Shown: piece after piece, positions 49,376 to 57,197 of the stretch
Layout of the letters: every line of letters starts with the position of its first letter
How positions within the stretch are numbered: position 1 is the first letter of the stretch
DNA from: Bifidobacterium breve
Lineage (GTDB): Bacteria > Actinomycetota > Acidimicrobiia > Acidimicrobiales > Acidimicrobilacustridaceae
DNA length: 64,000 nucleotides
Assembly (NCBI GenBank): GCA_945860545.1
Contig: CAMAQM010000009.1
Coordinates: forward strand, 1-64,000
Reading direction: 5' to 3'
The notes under the pieces: generated by a model
Seen by the model: only the letters and a program-made list of their open reading frames with translations
The model's database searches: none
What the model was told of the DNA's origin: nothing
Position numbers and translations under genes: made by a program

Positions 49376-50440
49376 ATGAGAGAACGACTCATCACCACAC
49401 TCGCCATTGGGGTTGTGACCTTCGTTGCCGCCTGTGGCACCGAGGCCCCACCGATCGACCCGATCGAATCGGGTGTGGGTTCCAGCCCTCCCGCCACCGT
49501 GAGTCCCGACCCGACGCCGAGTCCACTGTCCGCTGCGTTCCCCGATGGTCTGAGCGACCAGACGCTCACCGTTGATGGGGTCGCGCGACGGTACCGGGTC
49601 TACGTTCCCGCGAACCTCACGACGCCGACAGCGCTCGTGGTCGTCCTCCATGGTGGCGGCGGGGATGGGGCTGCGGTCGCCGACGATCCCCGCGATCCCC
49701 TTCGGGTGTTCAGCGATGTGGCGAGTCGTGAGGGCGCCATCGCCGTGTATCCCGAGGGCCTGCCCGCCCTCGACCGGGCCGGGGACCGCGCCGGATGGGA
49801 CGACTGTCGTGCCGACAACCGGGTTGCGAGTGGTGCTGACGACACGGCATTCCTCGTCTCGCTCATCACATTGATCAACGACGCCTACAGACTTGACCCG
49901 TCGCGAACACTGGTGGCGGGAACGTCCAACGGCGCCCAGATGGCACAAACTCTGGCGTTCACCCGACCGGATGTGATCGGTGCGCTCGCCATCTCAGCGG
50001 GGAACCTGCCCGCTGTTCCCAAAGCCGGACCATGCAGCACCGGGCCCGACAGACCCGTACCCATTCTCATGACCCATGGAACCGCCGACGAGATGATGCC
50101 CTTCGCTGGAGGGTGCGTCGCCAACCTCACTGGCGAGTGCAACCGGGGAACGGTGGTGTCTGCCGAGGTGACACTCGACCGATGGTTGGCGATCAACGGT
50201 GTGACCTCGAACGACCCGAGCCCCGAGGTCATTGATCTCGCGACCGATGACAGCGGACCGGCGAACCGCTTCGACTTCGTCGGCACCGCCCCCGTGCAGT
50301 GGTGGCGACTCGACGGCGCCGGTCACCCCATTCCAAGTCAGCTTCCCGGACTCACCAGCCCGCGCGTTGTGGGACCCCGGAACACCGACGTGGAGTTCGC
50401 CGAGATCGCTTGGGACTTCTTCACCCAGACCAGGCCTTGA
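49376..50440 (+). CDS. Lipoprotein esterase, PHB-depolymerase/LpqC-like
   Basis: A 354-residue lipoprotein of the esterase_PHB type. The signal ends in a lipobox (TFVAAC, Cys at 20), followed by a Pro/Ser linker. The oxyanion HGGGGDG, the nucleophile Ser in AGTSNGAQMAQ, the Asp in THGTADEMMP, and the His in GAGHPIP form the triad. Several extra cysteines suggest disulfides. The ATG at 49376 has AGGTGAGG just upstream. Similar enzymes degrade ester polymers or feruloyl esters; the substrate is unknown. Confidence 0.85.
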   Translation: MRERLITTLAIGVVTFVAACGTEAPPIDPIESGVGSSPPATVSPDPTPSPLSAAFPDGLSDQTLTVDGVARRYRVYVPANLTTPTALVVVLHGGGGDGAAVADDPRDPLRVFSDVASREGAIAVYPEGLPALDRAGDRAGWDDCRADNRVASGADDTAFLVSLITLINDAYRLDPSRTLVAGTSNGAQMAQTLAFTRPDVIGALAISAGNLPAVPKAGPCSTGPDRPVPILMTHGTADEMMPFAGGCVANLTGECNRGTVVSAEVTLDRWLAINGVTSNDPSPEVIDLATDDSGPANRFDFVGTAPVQWWRLDGAGHPIPSQLPGLTSPRVVGPRNTDVEFAEIAWDFFTQTRP

Positions 50441-50606
50441 CCACTCGCTGCGATTCCCGCTCAGAGCCCAACAGGCGCAGGTGATCGTGAACGAGACAGT
50501 CGCGAGGTTCGTCAAGCGGCACTGGGTCGGGCGACCCGTAGCGCCCGCTTCAACGGAGCGCGTCGCCCCGCCCCACCTGACTGCGCTACACCCGACAAGG
50601 AACGTC

Positions 50607-51077
50607 TCAACCACCAGACCGTGCCCGCTTGGCGATCAGCCGCTGATACTTCACGACGGCAGCGTCATAGGCCTCAGCGAACAGTGGCTGCATCTCCTTG
50701 AACGTCGCCTCCGAGGGCGAAAGCACCTGCACCCACCCCATCCATGAGTAGATCGGGTGCGGCATCAGTACGTCCGTTGCAGCGAACTCGTTCCCGGTCC
50801 GCACGACACCGCCCTTGGGTGGGCGCGCCGGTCGTGGCCCGAACAACTGCTCGTAGCGCTCCCGGGGTAGGCCGAGCGCAACCCGGAACACGTCAGGGCG
50901 GTCAAGCTGTGACGTCGTGTCGTTGGCGCCGTCGTGGTCTTTGATGGTGCAGAAGTAGACGCCGTTGGGGAGCACCGCATCAGGGTTATAGAACAGCGAC
51001 GTCTCGCCCCAGGTTGCCTTCGGAGCCAGACCAGCGAACCTTGTCGTGAGTGCATCAACCACACCGTCAGGCGTCAC
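50607..51077 (-). CDS. DUF6194 family protein
   Basis: A 156-residue soluble protein of a family found in many actinobacteria. Family-like segments are WGETSLFYNPDAVLPNG, LDRPDVFRVALGLPRE, LMPHPIYSWMGWVQVLSPSE and the C-terminal AEAYDAAVVKYQRL. I know of no assigned function. The base composition here is noticeably less GC-rich than in neighbouring genes. The gene lies between the esterase and a tRNA-like repeat. The start at 51077 is a GTG; the frame is open a little further upstream. Confidence 0.75.
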   Translation of the reverse strand: MTPDGVVDALTTRFAGLAPKATWGETSLFYNPDAVLPNGVYFCTIKDHDGANDTTSQLDRPDVFRVALGLPRERYEQLFGPRPARPPKGGVVRTGNEFAATDVLMPHPIYSWMGWVQVLSPSEATFKEMQPLFAEAYDAAVVKYQRLIAKRARSGG

Positions 51078-51122
51078 AATCGAGACGATACCGCCACGCT
51101 CCCGAAGGGTGAGAAAGACAAC

Positions 51123-51223
51123 AGCCCCACCACCAAACCTGCCGGAGGGGCTTCAGCTGTCAGACGCAGACATCTAGGTGCTCACCTCGTGGTGGGGTAG
51201 GTACCCAGGTCCGAACCCCACTG
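51123..51223 (-). repeat. Degenerate copy of the tRNA-Ala 3-prime region and terminator
   Basis: A diverged direct repeat of 51685-51780. At 51174-51193, 16 of 20 bases match 51738-51757, which covers the CCA end and 3-prime flank of tRNA-Ala; all four differences are transitions. At 51139-51156 the sequence matches 51701-51720, part of the tRNA terminator, apart from small gaps. A T-arm-like GGGGTTCGGACC remains near 51205-51220, but no complete cloverleaf can be drawn. It may be the scar of an element that integrated at the tRNA gene, or a decayed tandem tRNA. Confidence 0.55.
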
Positions 51224-51303
51224 GCGGCGGGCGTTCTCGTGGGTGCCGCAAGACACGATCCAGCGATCAGCGCGATCCCACTCGGTGTTCCGGAACCGAT
51301 ACG

Positions 51304-51648
51304 TCACAGGACGAGCAGCAGACCCACAACCAATTCAATAACAAGGCCGGCGAGATTCTCCCGTGACGCTGACTTATCGACCGCCACCGACAGAAGTCTC
51401 GCAGCAAACGCCCCCAGCCACGCCAAGCCCAACACCAGTGCGGCTTCGTGCGTCCCGATAGCCAACACGGCAACGCCCGCTCCGATAAACAGACCCCCGT
51501 AGGTCGCCCGAAACTCGGAGAGCCCCAGAGGAGTGGGCAGCGACACGCCAACGACCCGACTCACCCGGGTTGGAAACACAAGCCCGAGGAGTCCCGCTGC
51601 GACGGAGATTGAGGCACCCACATACGCGGTCCACGTCATCTCGGGCAT
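51304..51648 (-). CDS. DUF4345 family membrane protein
   Basis: A 114-residue protein with about four helices. It contains FRATYGGLFIGAGVAVLAIG and ends NLAGLVIELVVGLLLVL, the pattern of the DUF4345 family, whose function is unknown. It lies between tRNA-Ala and the degenerate copy of the tRNA end, on the same strand as the tRNA. It could be cargo of a small integrated element. Confidence 0.7.
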   Translation of the reverse strand: MPEMTWTAYVGASISVAAGLLGLVFPTRVSRVVGVSLPTPLGLSEFRATYGGLFIGAGVAVLAIGTHEAALVLGLAWLGAFAARLLSVAVDKSASRENLAGLVIELVVGLLLVL

Positions 51649-51684
51649 TGTACGGAAAGCCAAGGCGGTGGCCCATGAACAACA

Positions 51685-51717
51685 AAGTCCCCGCCAGCGA
51701 CTGCCGGACGGGGACTT
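51685..51717 (-). terminator. Terminator after tRNA-Ala
   Basis: A perfect 9-base-pair stem (AAGTCCCCG / CGGGGACTT) followed by TGTTGTT in minus-strand sense. It ends 37 bases after the CCA. Confidence 0.75.
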
Positions 51718-51753
51718 CAGTAGGTAAGTCCCGAATCCTGGGTACTTACCCCG

Positions 51754-51830
51754 TGGTGGAGGTGAGGGGATTCGAACCCCTGGCCTCTTCGATGCGACCG
51801 AAGCGCTCTAGCCAACTGAGCTACACCCCC
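51754..51830 (-). tRNA. tRNA-Ala (anticodon CGC)
   Basis: A full cloverleaf: 7-base-pair acceptor stem GGGGGTG / CACCTCC with the G3-U70 pair that identifies alanine tRNAs, D-arm GCTC...GAGC, anticodon stem CTTCG / CGAAG with loop GTCGCAT (anticodon CGC, reads GCG), 5-base variable loop, and T-arm AGGGG-TTCGAAT-CCCCT. The discriminator base is A and the CCA end is encoded. Confidence 0.97.
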
Positions 51831-51853
51831 GAAGGGATCGTCACGATACCGCA

Positions 51854-51880
51854 GGGTCGGGGCCTTGCCCCAACGGACCC
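51854..51880 (-). terminator. Hairpin after the SepX-like gene
   Basis: A GC stem GGGGC / GCCCC with outer pairs GGGTC / GACCC. It ends at the SepX stop and lies 23 bases upstream of tRNA-Ala, separating the two transcripts. A TATCGT sequence at 51843-51848 could be the tRNA -10 box. Confidence 0.45.
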
Positions 51881-52552
51881 TCAGTCGAGGTCGTCGTAGG
51901 ACCCTACGGCCACCAGGCGGCGGCCGTAGGAGGCGTCCCGGTAACCCGATGCCGGTTCGCTCGGACCGTGGTAACCAACGGCGAGGTCTTCCACCTCTTC
52001 GTAGCTGTCACCCAGCACGTCAAGATCCTCGGCGTTGCGGCTGATCGTGCGCACCTTGAGTGCCCGCTCGATTTCCACGCTGCGGGCACGCAACAGCAGT
52101 CCGACGTAGGCGACGAAGGCTGCGCCGACGATGACGGCGAGAGGTACGAAGATCCCACGGGCGACGAGGGCAAGCAGCAGAGCGGTTGCCGTGGCTGTGG
52201 CGAGTCCGAACACGAAACGGCGTCGACGCTGCTGGGCTTCGCTCAATCGCAACGTCCGATCGAGCCGCGCAGCGATTGGGTTGTTGACCGACGGGAGCGG
52301 ACGGCCGGTGGCGAGCACACTCAGTCGTTCGGCCGGGCCGAGTTCGGCACCCGAGGAAATCGGGTTCAGCGACGAGTAGGCGTCGTGCCGGGTTCGCCAC
52401 GACGGGGTCGCACGCTCGAGCACGGAGAGGTGACGGTTGAACGAGGCAATCGAATTGGCTCCGCGGCCGGTGGTGTTGCGACGGTCCCGCCACGTGACCC
52501 AGCCGAACCAGGTCCACGCCACCACCAGTACGACCACTACGAGCAATGTCAC
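51881..52552 (-). CDS. SepX/GlpR-like divisome membrane protein
   Basis: A 223-residue protein with one N-terminal helix (residues 3-21), a cytoplasmic part with SIASFNRHLSVLERATP, two further helices (112-131 and 133-154) after a RRRRFVFG stretch, and an acidic C-terminal tail. This layout and the position downstream of galU and a MoeA/Glp gene match SepX of Streptomyces and GlpR of Corynebacterium. In those organisms the protein is the membrane partner of the gephyrin-like protein Glp in cell division. The function is inferred from that family. A TTCGGAGC precedes the GTG. Confidence 0.7.
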   Translation of the reverse strand: MTLLVVVVLVVAWTWFGWVTWRDRRNTTGRGANSIASFNRHLSVLERATPSWRTRHDAYSSLNPISSGAELGPAERLSVLATGRPLPSVNNPIAARLDRTLRLSEAQQRRRRFVFGLATATATALLLALVARGIFVPLAVIVGAAFVAYVGLLLRARSVEIERALKVRTISRNAEDLDVLGDSYEEVEDLAVGYHGPSEPASGYRDASYGRRLVAVGSYDDLD

Positions 52553-52682
52553 GCTCCGAAGCCTGCCTTTACGTATTTGTGACCTTACCGATACCGGATG
52601 GTCACCGGGTGGATACCTGAAAGCCGATCATTGCAGGCTTTACGGGACGTCGCTCGGGCGCGATTTCCGACCTCCGGCAACA

Positions 52683-52703
52683 TTACGAAAGCGTTACGAA
52701 CGC
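52683..52703. repeat. Tandem 11-base direct repeat upstream of the SepX-like gene
   Basis: Two tandem copies of TTACGAA(A/C)GC(G) with an 11-base period in an otherwise featureless 223-base gap between moaC and the SepX-like gene. The spacing is about one DNA turn, so it could be an operator. No binding protein is known. Confidence 0.35.
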
Positions 52704-52775
52704 AATGTCTAGCAGGGGCCGGCCCGTCGTTCCACCCGAGGCCGGCAGCACTCCGCCGGCGACCGACCGACGCCG

Positions 52776-53294
52776 TCAGGCGCCGAGACCGTCCCCGCCG
52801 TCGCCACCGAGATCCCGCGGGTCCCGACGCCACACACCCGAACGCCCGCCGGTCTTCTCCCACAGGGCGACGTCGCCGATGACCATGGCCCGATCAGCGG
52901 ACTTGCACATGTCGTACACGGTGAGAAGCGCCGTGGTGCACGCCATGAGCGCCTCCATCTCCACCCCGGTGCGATCAAAGGTCTCCACCTGGGCTTCGAC
53001 CTCGATGAACGTGTCCTCGATACGGAAGTTCACGAGCACCGAACCGACGAGCAGCGGGTGGCACAACGGGATGAGGTCGGGGGTGCGCTTGGCCGCCTGG
53101 ATGCCGGCGACCCTCGCCACGGCGAGCACGTCGCCCTTTGCCACCGCCCCGCGGGCCACGAGGGCGGTGGTCTCCGGCGACATGAACACCCGACCACGTG
53201 CCACTGCTCGGCGATGGGACGGATCCTTTGGGGTCACGTCCACCATCCGGGCACGTCCAAGTGGATCAAGGTGGGTGAGACGCCGGTCGGGCAT
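52776..53294 (-). CDS. moaC: Cyclic pyranopterin monophosphate synthase
   Basis: Acts with MoaA to make cPMP, the first intermediate of molybdenum cofactor. The 172 residues have the typical PLCHPL active-site motif (IPLCHPLLV), the ETFDRTGVEMEALMA core, and CKSADRAMVIGDVALWEKTGGRSG at the C-terminus. The tail after that is longer and Gly/Asp-rich. TAGAGT lies 6 bases before the ATG. Confidence 0.94.
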   Translation of the reverse strand: MPDRRLTHLDPLGRARMVDVTPKDPSHRRAVARGRVFMSPETTALVARGAVAKGDVLAVARVAGIQAAKRTPDLIPLCHPLLVGSVLVNFRIEDTFIEVEAQVETFDRTGVEMEALMACTTALLTVYDMCKSADRAMVIGDVALWEKTGGRSGVWRRDPRDLGGDGGDGLGA

Positions 53295-53300
53295 GGCCCC

Positions 53301-53306
53301 ACTCTA
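53301..53306 (-). promoter_or_regulatory. -10 box of moaC
   Basis: TAGAGT in minus-strand sense, 6 bases before the ATG at 53294; it lies in the 22-base gap after moaA. Confidence 0.4.
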
Positions 53307-53316
53307 GGCGAGAGGC

Positions 53317-54312
53317 TCAGCCACCGATCTGGCTCATGGACCGCGACGGCCGGATGAAGTGCACCTGGCCGATCTGGTGCCCCGCCCACTTGCGCGACAC
53401 CGCCGACGTCATGACCGAGGCGAGCTCATCATCGGAGGCGCCACCGCGCATGAAGCCACGCAGGTCGTACTCGTCAGTGGCGAACAGGCAGGTACGGAAC
53501 TGTCCGTCGGCGGTGAGCCGCACCCGGTCGCACGTGGTGCAGAACGACTCGGTCACGGTGGGGATCACGCCAATGGATCCGCCGCCGTCGCGGTAGCGCC
53601 ACCGCTGGGCGGGGGCCGATGACGTCCGCGGTTCACCCTCGAGCGGGAAGACGGCATCGATGGCGGCGACGATGTCAGCGGCGGCCACGACGTCGCTCGA
53701 AGCCCACGCCTGCTGGGCGTCGAGCGGCATGAACTCGATAAAACGGACCTCGACACCTTGGCGTCGACCAAACTCGGCCATGTCGACCACTTCGTCGTCG
53801 TTCACCCCCGCCATGACGACCATGTTGATCTTCACCGGCGCAAGTCCCACAGACACCGCTGCGCCGATCCCCTCGAGTACCCGGTCAAGACCGTCCCGGC
53901 CGGTGATGGCGGCGAAACGGTCGGGACGCAGCGAGTCGAGTGACACGTTGATGCGCGACAGACCCGCCGCGGCGAGATCCTCGGCGAGCAGAGACAACGA
54001 TGCGCCGTTGGTGGTGAGGGCCAGATCCACCCCGAGCGCGGCGAGACGGGCGATGAGGACGGGCAGGTGGGCGCGCACCGTCGGCTCCCCACCGGTGAGG
54101 CGCACCGATCGGACGCCGAACCGTTGCACCGCCACGCGTACGACGCGCTCGATCTCCTCGAACGTGAGGATCTCGTCGCGGGGTTGCCACACCATTCCTT
54201 CGGTGGGCATGCAGTAGCGGCAGCGGAAGTTGCACCGATCGGTGATCGACACCCGCAGGTCGCGGTGCACACGCCCGTAGGAGTCAACGAGTTCAGTGGG
54301 CACGACCGCCAT
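53317..54312 (-). CDS. moaA: GTP 3-prime,8-cyclase
   Basis: A radical-SAM enzyme that rearranges GTP, the first step of cofactor synthesis. The N-terminal cluster motif is CNFRCRYC (CxxxCxxC) and the C-terminal cluster is CTTCDRVR with a later Cys in RTCLFA. The protein ends in the Gly-Gly that MoaA needs for activity. The 331-residue length is normal. TAGCCT lies 6 bases before the ATG. Confidence 0.96.
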   Translation of the reverse strand: MAVVPTELVDSYGRVHRDLRVSITDRCNFRCRYCMPTEGMVWQPRDEILTFEEIERVVRVAVQRFGVRSVRLTGGEPTVRAHLPVLIARLAALGVDLALTTNGASLSLLAEDLAAAGLSRINVSLDSLRPDRFAAITGRDGLDRVLEGIGAAVSVGLAPVKINMVVMAGVNDDEVVDMAEFGRRQGVEVRFIEFMPLDAQQAWASSDVVAAADIVAAIDAVFPLEGEPRTSSAPAQRWRYRDGGGSIGVIPTVTESFCTTCDRVRLTADGQFRTCLFATDEYDLRGFMRGGASDDELASVMTSAVSRKWAGHQIGQVHFIRPSRSMSQIGG

Positions 54313-54318
54313 GGGCCA

Positions 54319-54324
54319 AGGCTA
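54319..54324 (-). promoter_or_regulatory. -10 box of moaA
   Basis: TAGCCT in minus-strand sense, 6 bases before the ATG. Confidence 0.4.
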
Positions 54325-54354
54325 GGCGGACCGCCGCCGGTGCCGCCGATCTCG

Positions 54355-55641
54355 TCAACTCAGGATCGTCGCATCGAACGGGATCACCTCAACGAGTTCA
54401 CCGTCGTTTGCACCGTCGCCGTCGGGCAGTACCGCCAGGGCGTTGGCCGCAGCAAGCGCTGAGAGCTGGTGGGATCCCTGCCCGCCGGCGGAACGCACAA
54501 CCCAACCCGACTCGGGGTCGGCGCTGAGCATGACCCGGGCGTAGTGCACCTTGCCGTCCGGGCGTCGGGAGAGTGCGCCGAGCACCCGTGCTCGCACCGG
54601 GGGGCGCACCAGCTCGTGCTCGGCGAAACCCGCCAATCTGCGCAACCCGGGCCGGGCCAGCAGTTCGAACGAGATGGCCGAGGACACCGGGTTGCCCGGC
54701 AGTCCGAACACCGGCACCGGCCGGCCACCCCGACCCCGACGGACGACGCCGAAGGCGAAGGGCTTCGCCGGCTTGATGGCCACCTGCATCCAGGTCATGT
54801 CACCGAGCTCATCGAGAACCACGCGTACGAGATCGACCTGCCCCATGCTGACCCCGCCGGTGGTGACCAACGCATCGCAACTCCGCACACCCGATTTCAC
54901 CGCTGCGGTGAGGGCACCACGGTCGTCGGGTATCCGGCCCAGGTCAACGGGATCGAACCCCTCCCGGGCGAGCAACGCCAACAGCACCGTCCGGTTCGTG
55001 TCACGAATTTGGCCCGGCGCAAGCGGCCACGGTGCGGCCACGAGCTCGTCGCCGGTGGTGAACACCCCGACGCGGGGCCGAGGGTGCACGAGCACCGTGG
55101 CTCGGCCGGCTCCCGCCAGCACACCGAGCCGGGCGGGGTTCAGCACCACCGACCGACCCACCACCTCATCCCCCCGCTGCACGTCCTCTCCGGCGCGGCG
55201 CACGTGCGCACCGACATCCACCGCCTGAAACACCCCGACGATCCCGTCGTCACCGCCACTCGACGCCGGGTCCCATGACCCGGTGGTGGTCTGCTCCACG
55301 GGAACGACGGCGTCGACGCCTGCGGGCAGCGGGGCACCGGTCATGATCCGGGCACACTGACCCGGGCCGATCGCCAGGTCACACGGGTGCCCGGCGAGAA
55401 CCGTGGCCACCACCACCAACGACACTGGGGCGTCGGGTCCGGCCGACCGCACGTCGTCGGCACGCACGGCGTACCCATCCATGGCGCTGTTGTCGAACGG
55501 CGGGACCGCACCGGGGGAACTGACCGACTCGGCGGTCACACACCTGTCGGCGACGCCGAGCGGCCAACGCACCGGTGACAACGGCCGGCAGCCGTCGAGC
55601 ACGACCCGGCGGGCTTCGTCGAGGGACACCATGGCGCTCAC
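54355..55641 (-). CDS. Molybdopterin molybdotransferase / gephyrin-like protein (MoeA/Glp)
   Basis: A 428-residue MoeA-family protein. The N-terminal VPPFDNSAMDGYAVRA, the G-domain motif TTGGVSMGQVD and the C-terminal FGLPGNPVSS are present. MoeA inserts molybdate into molybdopterin. In actinobacteria a MoeA homolog next to galU and sepX/glpR (Glp) has been recruited to cell division and binds FtsZ. Here the gene sits between galU and moaA, with the SepX-like gene further down, so both roles are open. The GTG at 55641 overlaps the galU stop (GTGA), which couples it to galU. Confidence 0.88.
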   Translation of the reverse strand: MSAMVSLDEARRVVLDGCRPLSPVRWPLGVADRCVTAESVSSPGAVPPFDNSAMDGYAVRADDVRSAGPDAPVSLVVVATVLAGHPCDLAIGPGQCARIMTGAPLPAGVDAVVPVEQTTTGSWDPASSGGDDGIVGVFQAVDVGAHVRRAGEDVQRGDEVVGRSVVLNPARLGVLAGAGRATVLVHPRPRVGVFTTGDELVAAPWPLAPGQIRDTNRTVLLALLAREGFDPVDLGRIPDDRGALTAAVKSGVRSCDALVTTGGVSMGQVDLVRVVLDELGDMTWMQVAIKPAKPFAFGVVRRGRGGRPVPVFGLPGNPVSSAISFELLARPGLRRLAGFAEHELVRPPVRARVLGALSRRPDGKVHYARVMLSADPESGWVVRSAGGQGSHQLSALAAANALAVLPDGDGANDGELVEVIPFDATILS

Positions 55642-56552
55642 CGGTTGTCGAGCAGACCCCGGTCGGTCACCAGCCGCACCAGGAAGTCGCGGAACGCCGG
55701 ACCGAGGTCGTCACGTTCCAGTGCGAGTTGCACCGTCGCCTCGAGGTAGTCGAGCTTGCGACCGATGTCGTAGCGGCCCTCGGTGAAGCAGTAGGCGAGG
55801 ACGTCCTGGCGGCCGATCAGCACGCCGATGGCGTCGGTGAGCTGGATCTCCCCACCCACTCCGGCGGTCACCTCCTCGAGTGCGTCGAAGATCTCGGGGG
55901 TGAGTACGTAACGTCCCATCACCGCGAGGTCAGAGGGCGCGTCCACGGGGTCGGGTTTTTCCACGATGTCGAGAATTTTGACCAGTTCGGGGGCGCCCCC
56001 CTCGAGCGGTTCAGGCCGAATGCACCCATAGGAGCTGATCTCGCTCTCGGCCACCTGCTGAACGGCCACCACCGACGAGCCGGTGGCCACATGGGCGTCG
56101 ATCATCCGTTCAAGGACCCGCGACCGGGCGTCCATCAGGTCGTCACCGAGCAGGACGGCGAAGGGGTGGTCACCCACGTGTTTGCGCGCCACCGACACGG
56201 CGTGACCGAGACCGAGAGGTTCTCCCTGGCGGACGAAGTGGATGTCAGCGAGTTCGGCCAACGACTGCACGGCCTCGAGTTCTTCTTTCTTGCCGCGCTC
56301 GGCGAGGTAGTACTCGAGTTCGAAGTTGCGGTCGAAGTGATCCTCAAGTGACCGTTTGGCCCGACCAGTGATGATGAGGATGTCGTCGATGCCCGCTCGC
56401 ACCGCCTCTTCCACCACGTACTGGATGGCCGGTTTGTCCACGACGGGCAACATCTCTTTGGGCTGCGCCTTGGTGGCGGGCAGGAACCGGGTGCCAAGAC
56501 CGGCGGCGGGGATAACCGCCTTGGTCACCGCTCGTGGTGGTGTCAACGTCAT
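55638..56552 (-). CDS. galU: UTP-glucose-1-phosphate uridylyltransferase
   Basis: Makes UDP-glucose for glycans and trehalose. The 304 residues include the nucleotide-binding GLGTRFLPATKAQPKEMLP, VDKPAIQYVVEEA, and the later ILDIVEKPDP. The ATG at 56552 has GAGGA 6 bases upstream and gives the standard length. It is the first gene of galU-moeA/glp and is divergent from the FmdB gene. Confidence 0.95.
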   Translation of the reverse strand: MTLTPPRAVTKAVIPAAGLGTRFLPATKAQPKEMLPVVDKPAIQYVVEEAVRAGIDDILIITGRAKRSLEDHFDRNFELEYYLAERGKKEELEAVQSLAELADIHFVRQGEPLGLGHAVSVARKHVGDHPFAVLLGDDLMDARSRVLERMIDAHVATGSSVVAVQQVAESEISSYGCIRPEPLEGGAPELVKILDIVEKPDPVDAPSDLAVMGRYVLTPEIFDALEEVTAGVGGEIQLTDAIGVLIGRQDVLAYCFTEGRYDIGRKLDYLEATVQLALERDDLGPAFRDFLVRLVTDRGLLDNR

Positions 56553-56744
56553 GTGCTTCCTCAGTGCTCGCCAGAAGGGTGGCCTCGCCCCCCACGAGCG
56601 ACTTCCACCGGTGTGGGGAACCCCGACTCTACGGCGCCGACCGACATTCGTAGGGTTCTGGGGCCCGGGTGCGGGTCGTGTGCCCACGAGCGACCCCGGT
56701 ATGCTGGCAGTCGACCTATTCGAGTGCCAGCCGGGAATTGCGCC

Positions 56745-57113
56745 ATGCCAACCTACGACTACCGCTGCAAGGAATGTGGACACGAGCTCGAGGCCCAGCA
56801 GGCCTTCACCGATGACCCACTGACCGTGTGTCCCGCCTGCGGCGCATCGGCCCTGCGCAAGAAGTTCGGGTCGGTCGGCATCTCGTTCAAAGGCAGCGGT
56901 TTCTACAAGACCGACAGTCGCTCGGGCGGATCGTCTGGATCGTCTGGATCCTCAGGTTCGTCGTCGAACTCGTCGAGTTCGACCACCTCGACGTCGTCGT
57001 CGTCGACCTCGACGTCGGAGAGTTCGAGTTCGTCGACGCCTCCAGCGTCCCCGGCGGCGTCCACCTCGAGTTCGTCGAGCTCGTCGAGTTCAGGCTCGTC
57101 AACCCCCGCCTGA
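56745..57113 (+). CDS. FmdB zinc-ribbon protein, Ruc-like, with serine-rich tail
   Basis: A 122-residue protein. Residues 1-56 form the FmdB zinc ribbon, opening MPTYDYRCKECGHELEAQQA, with CxxC pairs in CKEC and CPAC, followed by KKFGSVGISFKGSGFYKTDSR. This is very close to Rv0991c (Ruc) of M. tuberculosis, a redox-regulated chaperone. Residues 62-122 are almost only Ser with Gly, Thr and Pro and should be disordered. The galU-side position matches the mycobacterial order. The chaperone function is inferred. Confidence 0.82.
   Translation: MPTYDYRCKECGHELEAQQAFTDDPLTVCPACGASALRKKFGSVGISFKGSGFYKTDSRSGGSSGSSGSSGSSSNSSSSTTSTSSSSTSTSESSSSSTPPASPAASTSSSSSSSSSGSSTPA
56927..57111 (+). repeat. Low-complexity TCG/TCC-rich repeat tract
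   Basis: Many imperfect copies of TCGTCG, TCGAGT and TCTGGA units encoding the serine-rich tail of the FmdB protein. This is the longest low-complexity tract noted in the window and is likely to vary in length between strains. Confidence 0.8.
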
Positions 57114-57185
57114 TCCCAACCCACCCCCGGGACGACGCAGCCCACCCCGGGTGGTCAGCGGCCGGGAACCCGGGCCTCGTCTGCC

Positions 57186-57191
57186 TACCCT
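57186..57191 (+). promoter_or_regulatory. -10 box of the SAF-domain gene
   Basis: TACCCT, 6 bases before the ATG at 57198. Confidence 0.4.
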
Positions 57192-57197
57192 GCGACC

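Noticed and set aside
51184-51260. A second functional tRNA gene
   Set aside because: Only a T-arm-like segment and CCA flank remain; no matching acceptor, D or anticodon stem could be drawn.
56927-57111. CRISPR or tandem-repeat array
   Set aside because: The short repeated units are codons of the serine-rich tail of the FmdB protein; there are no spacers or constant repeats.
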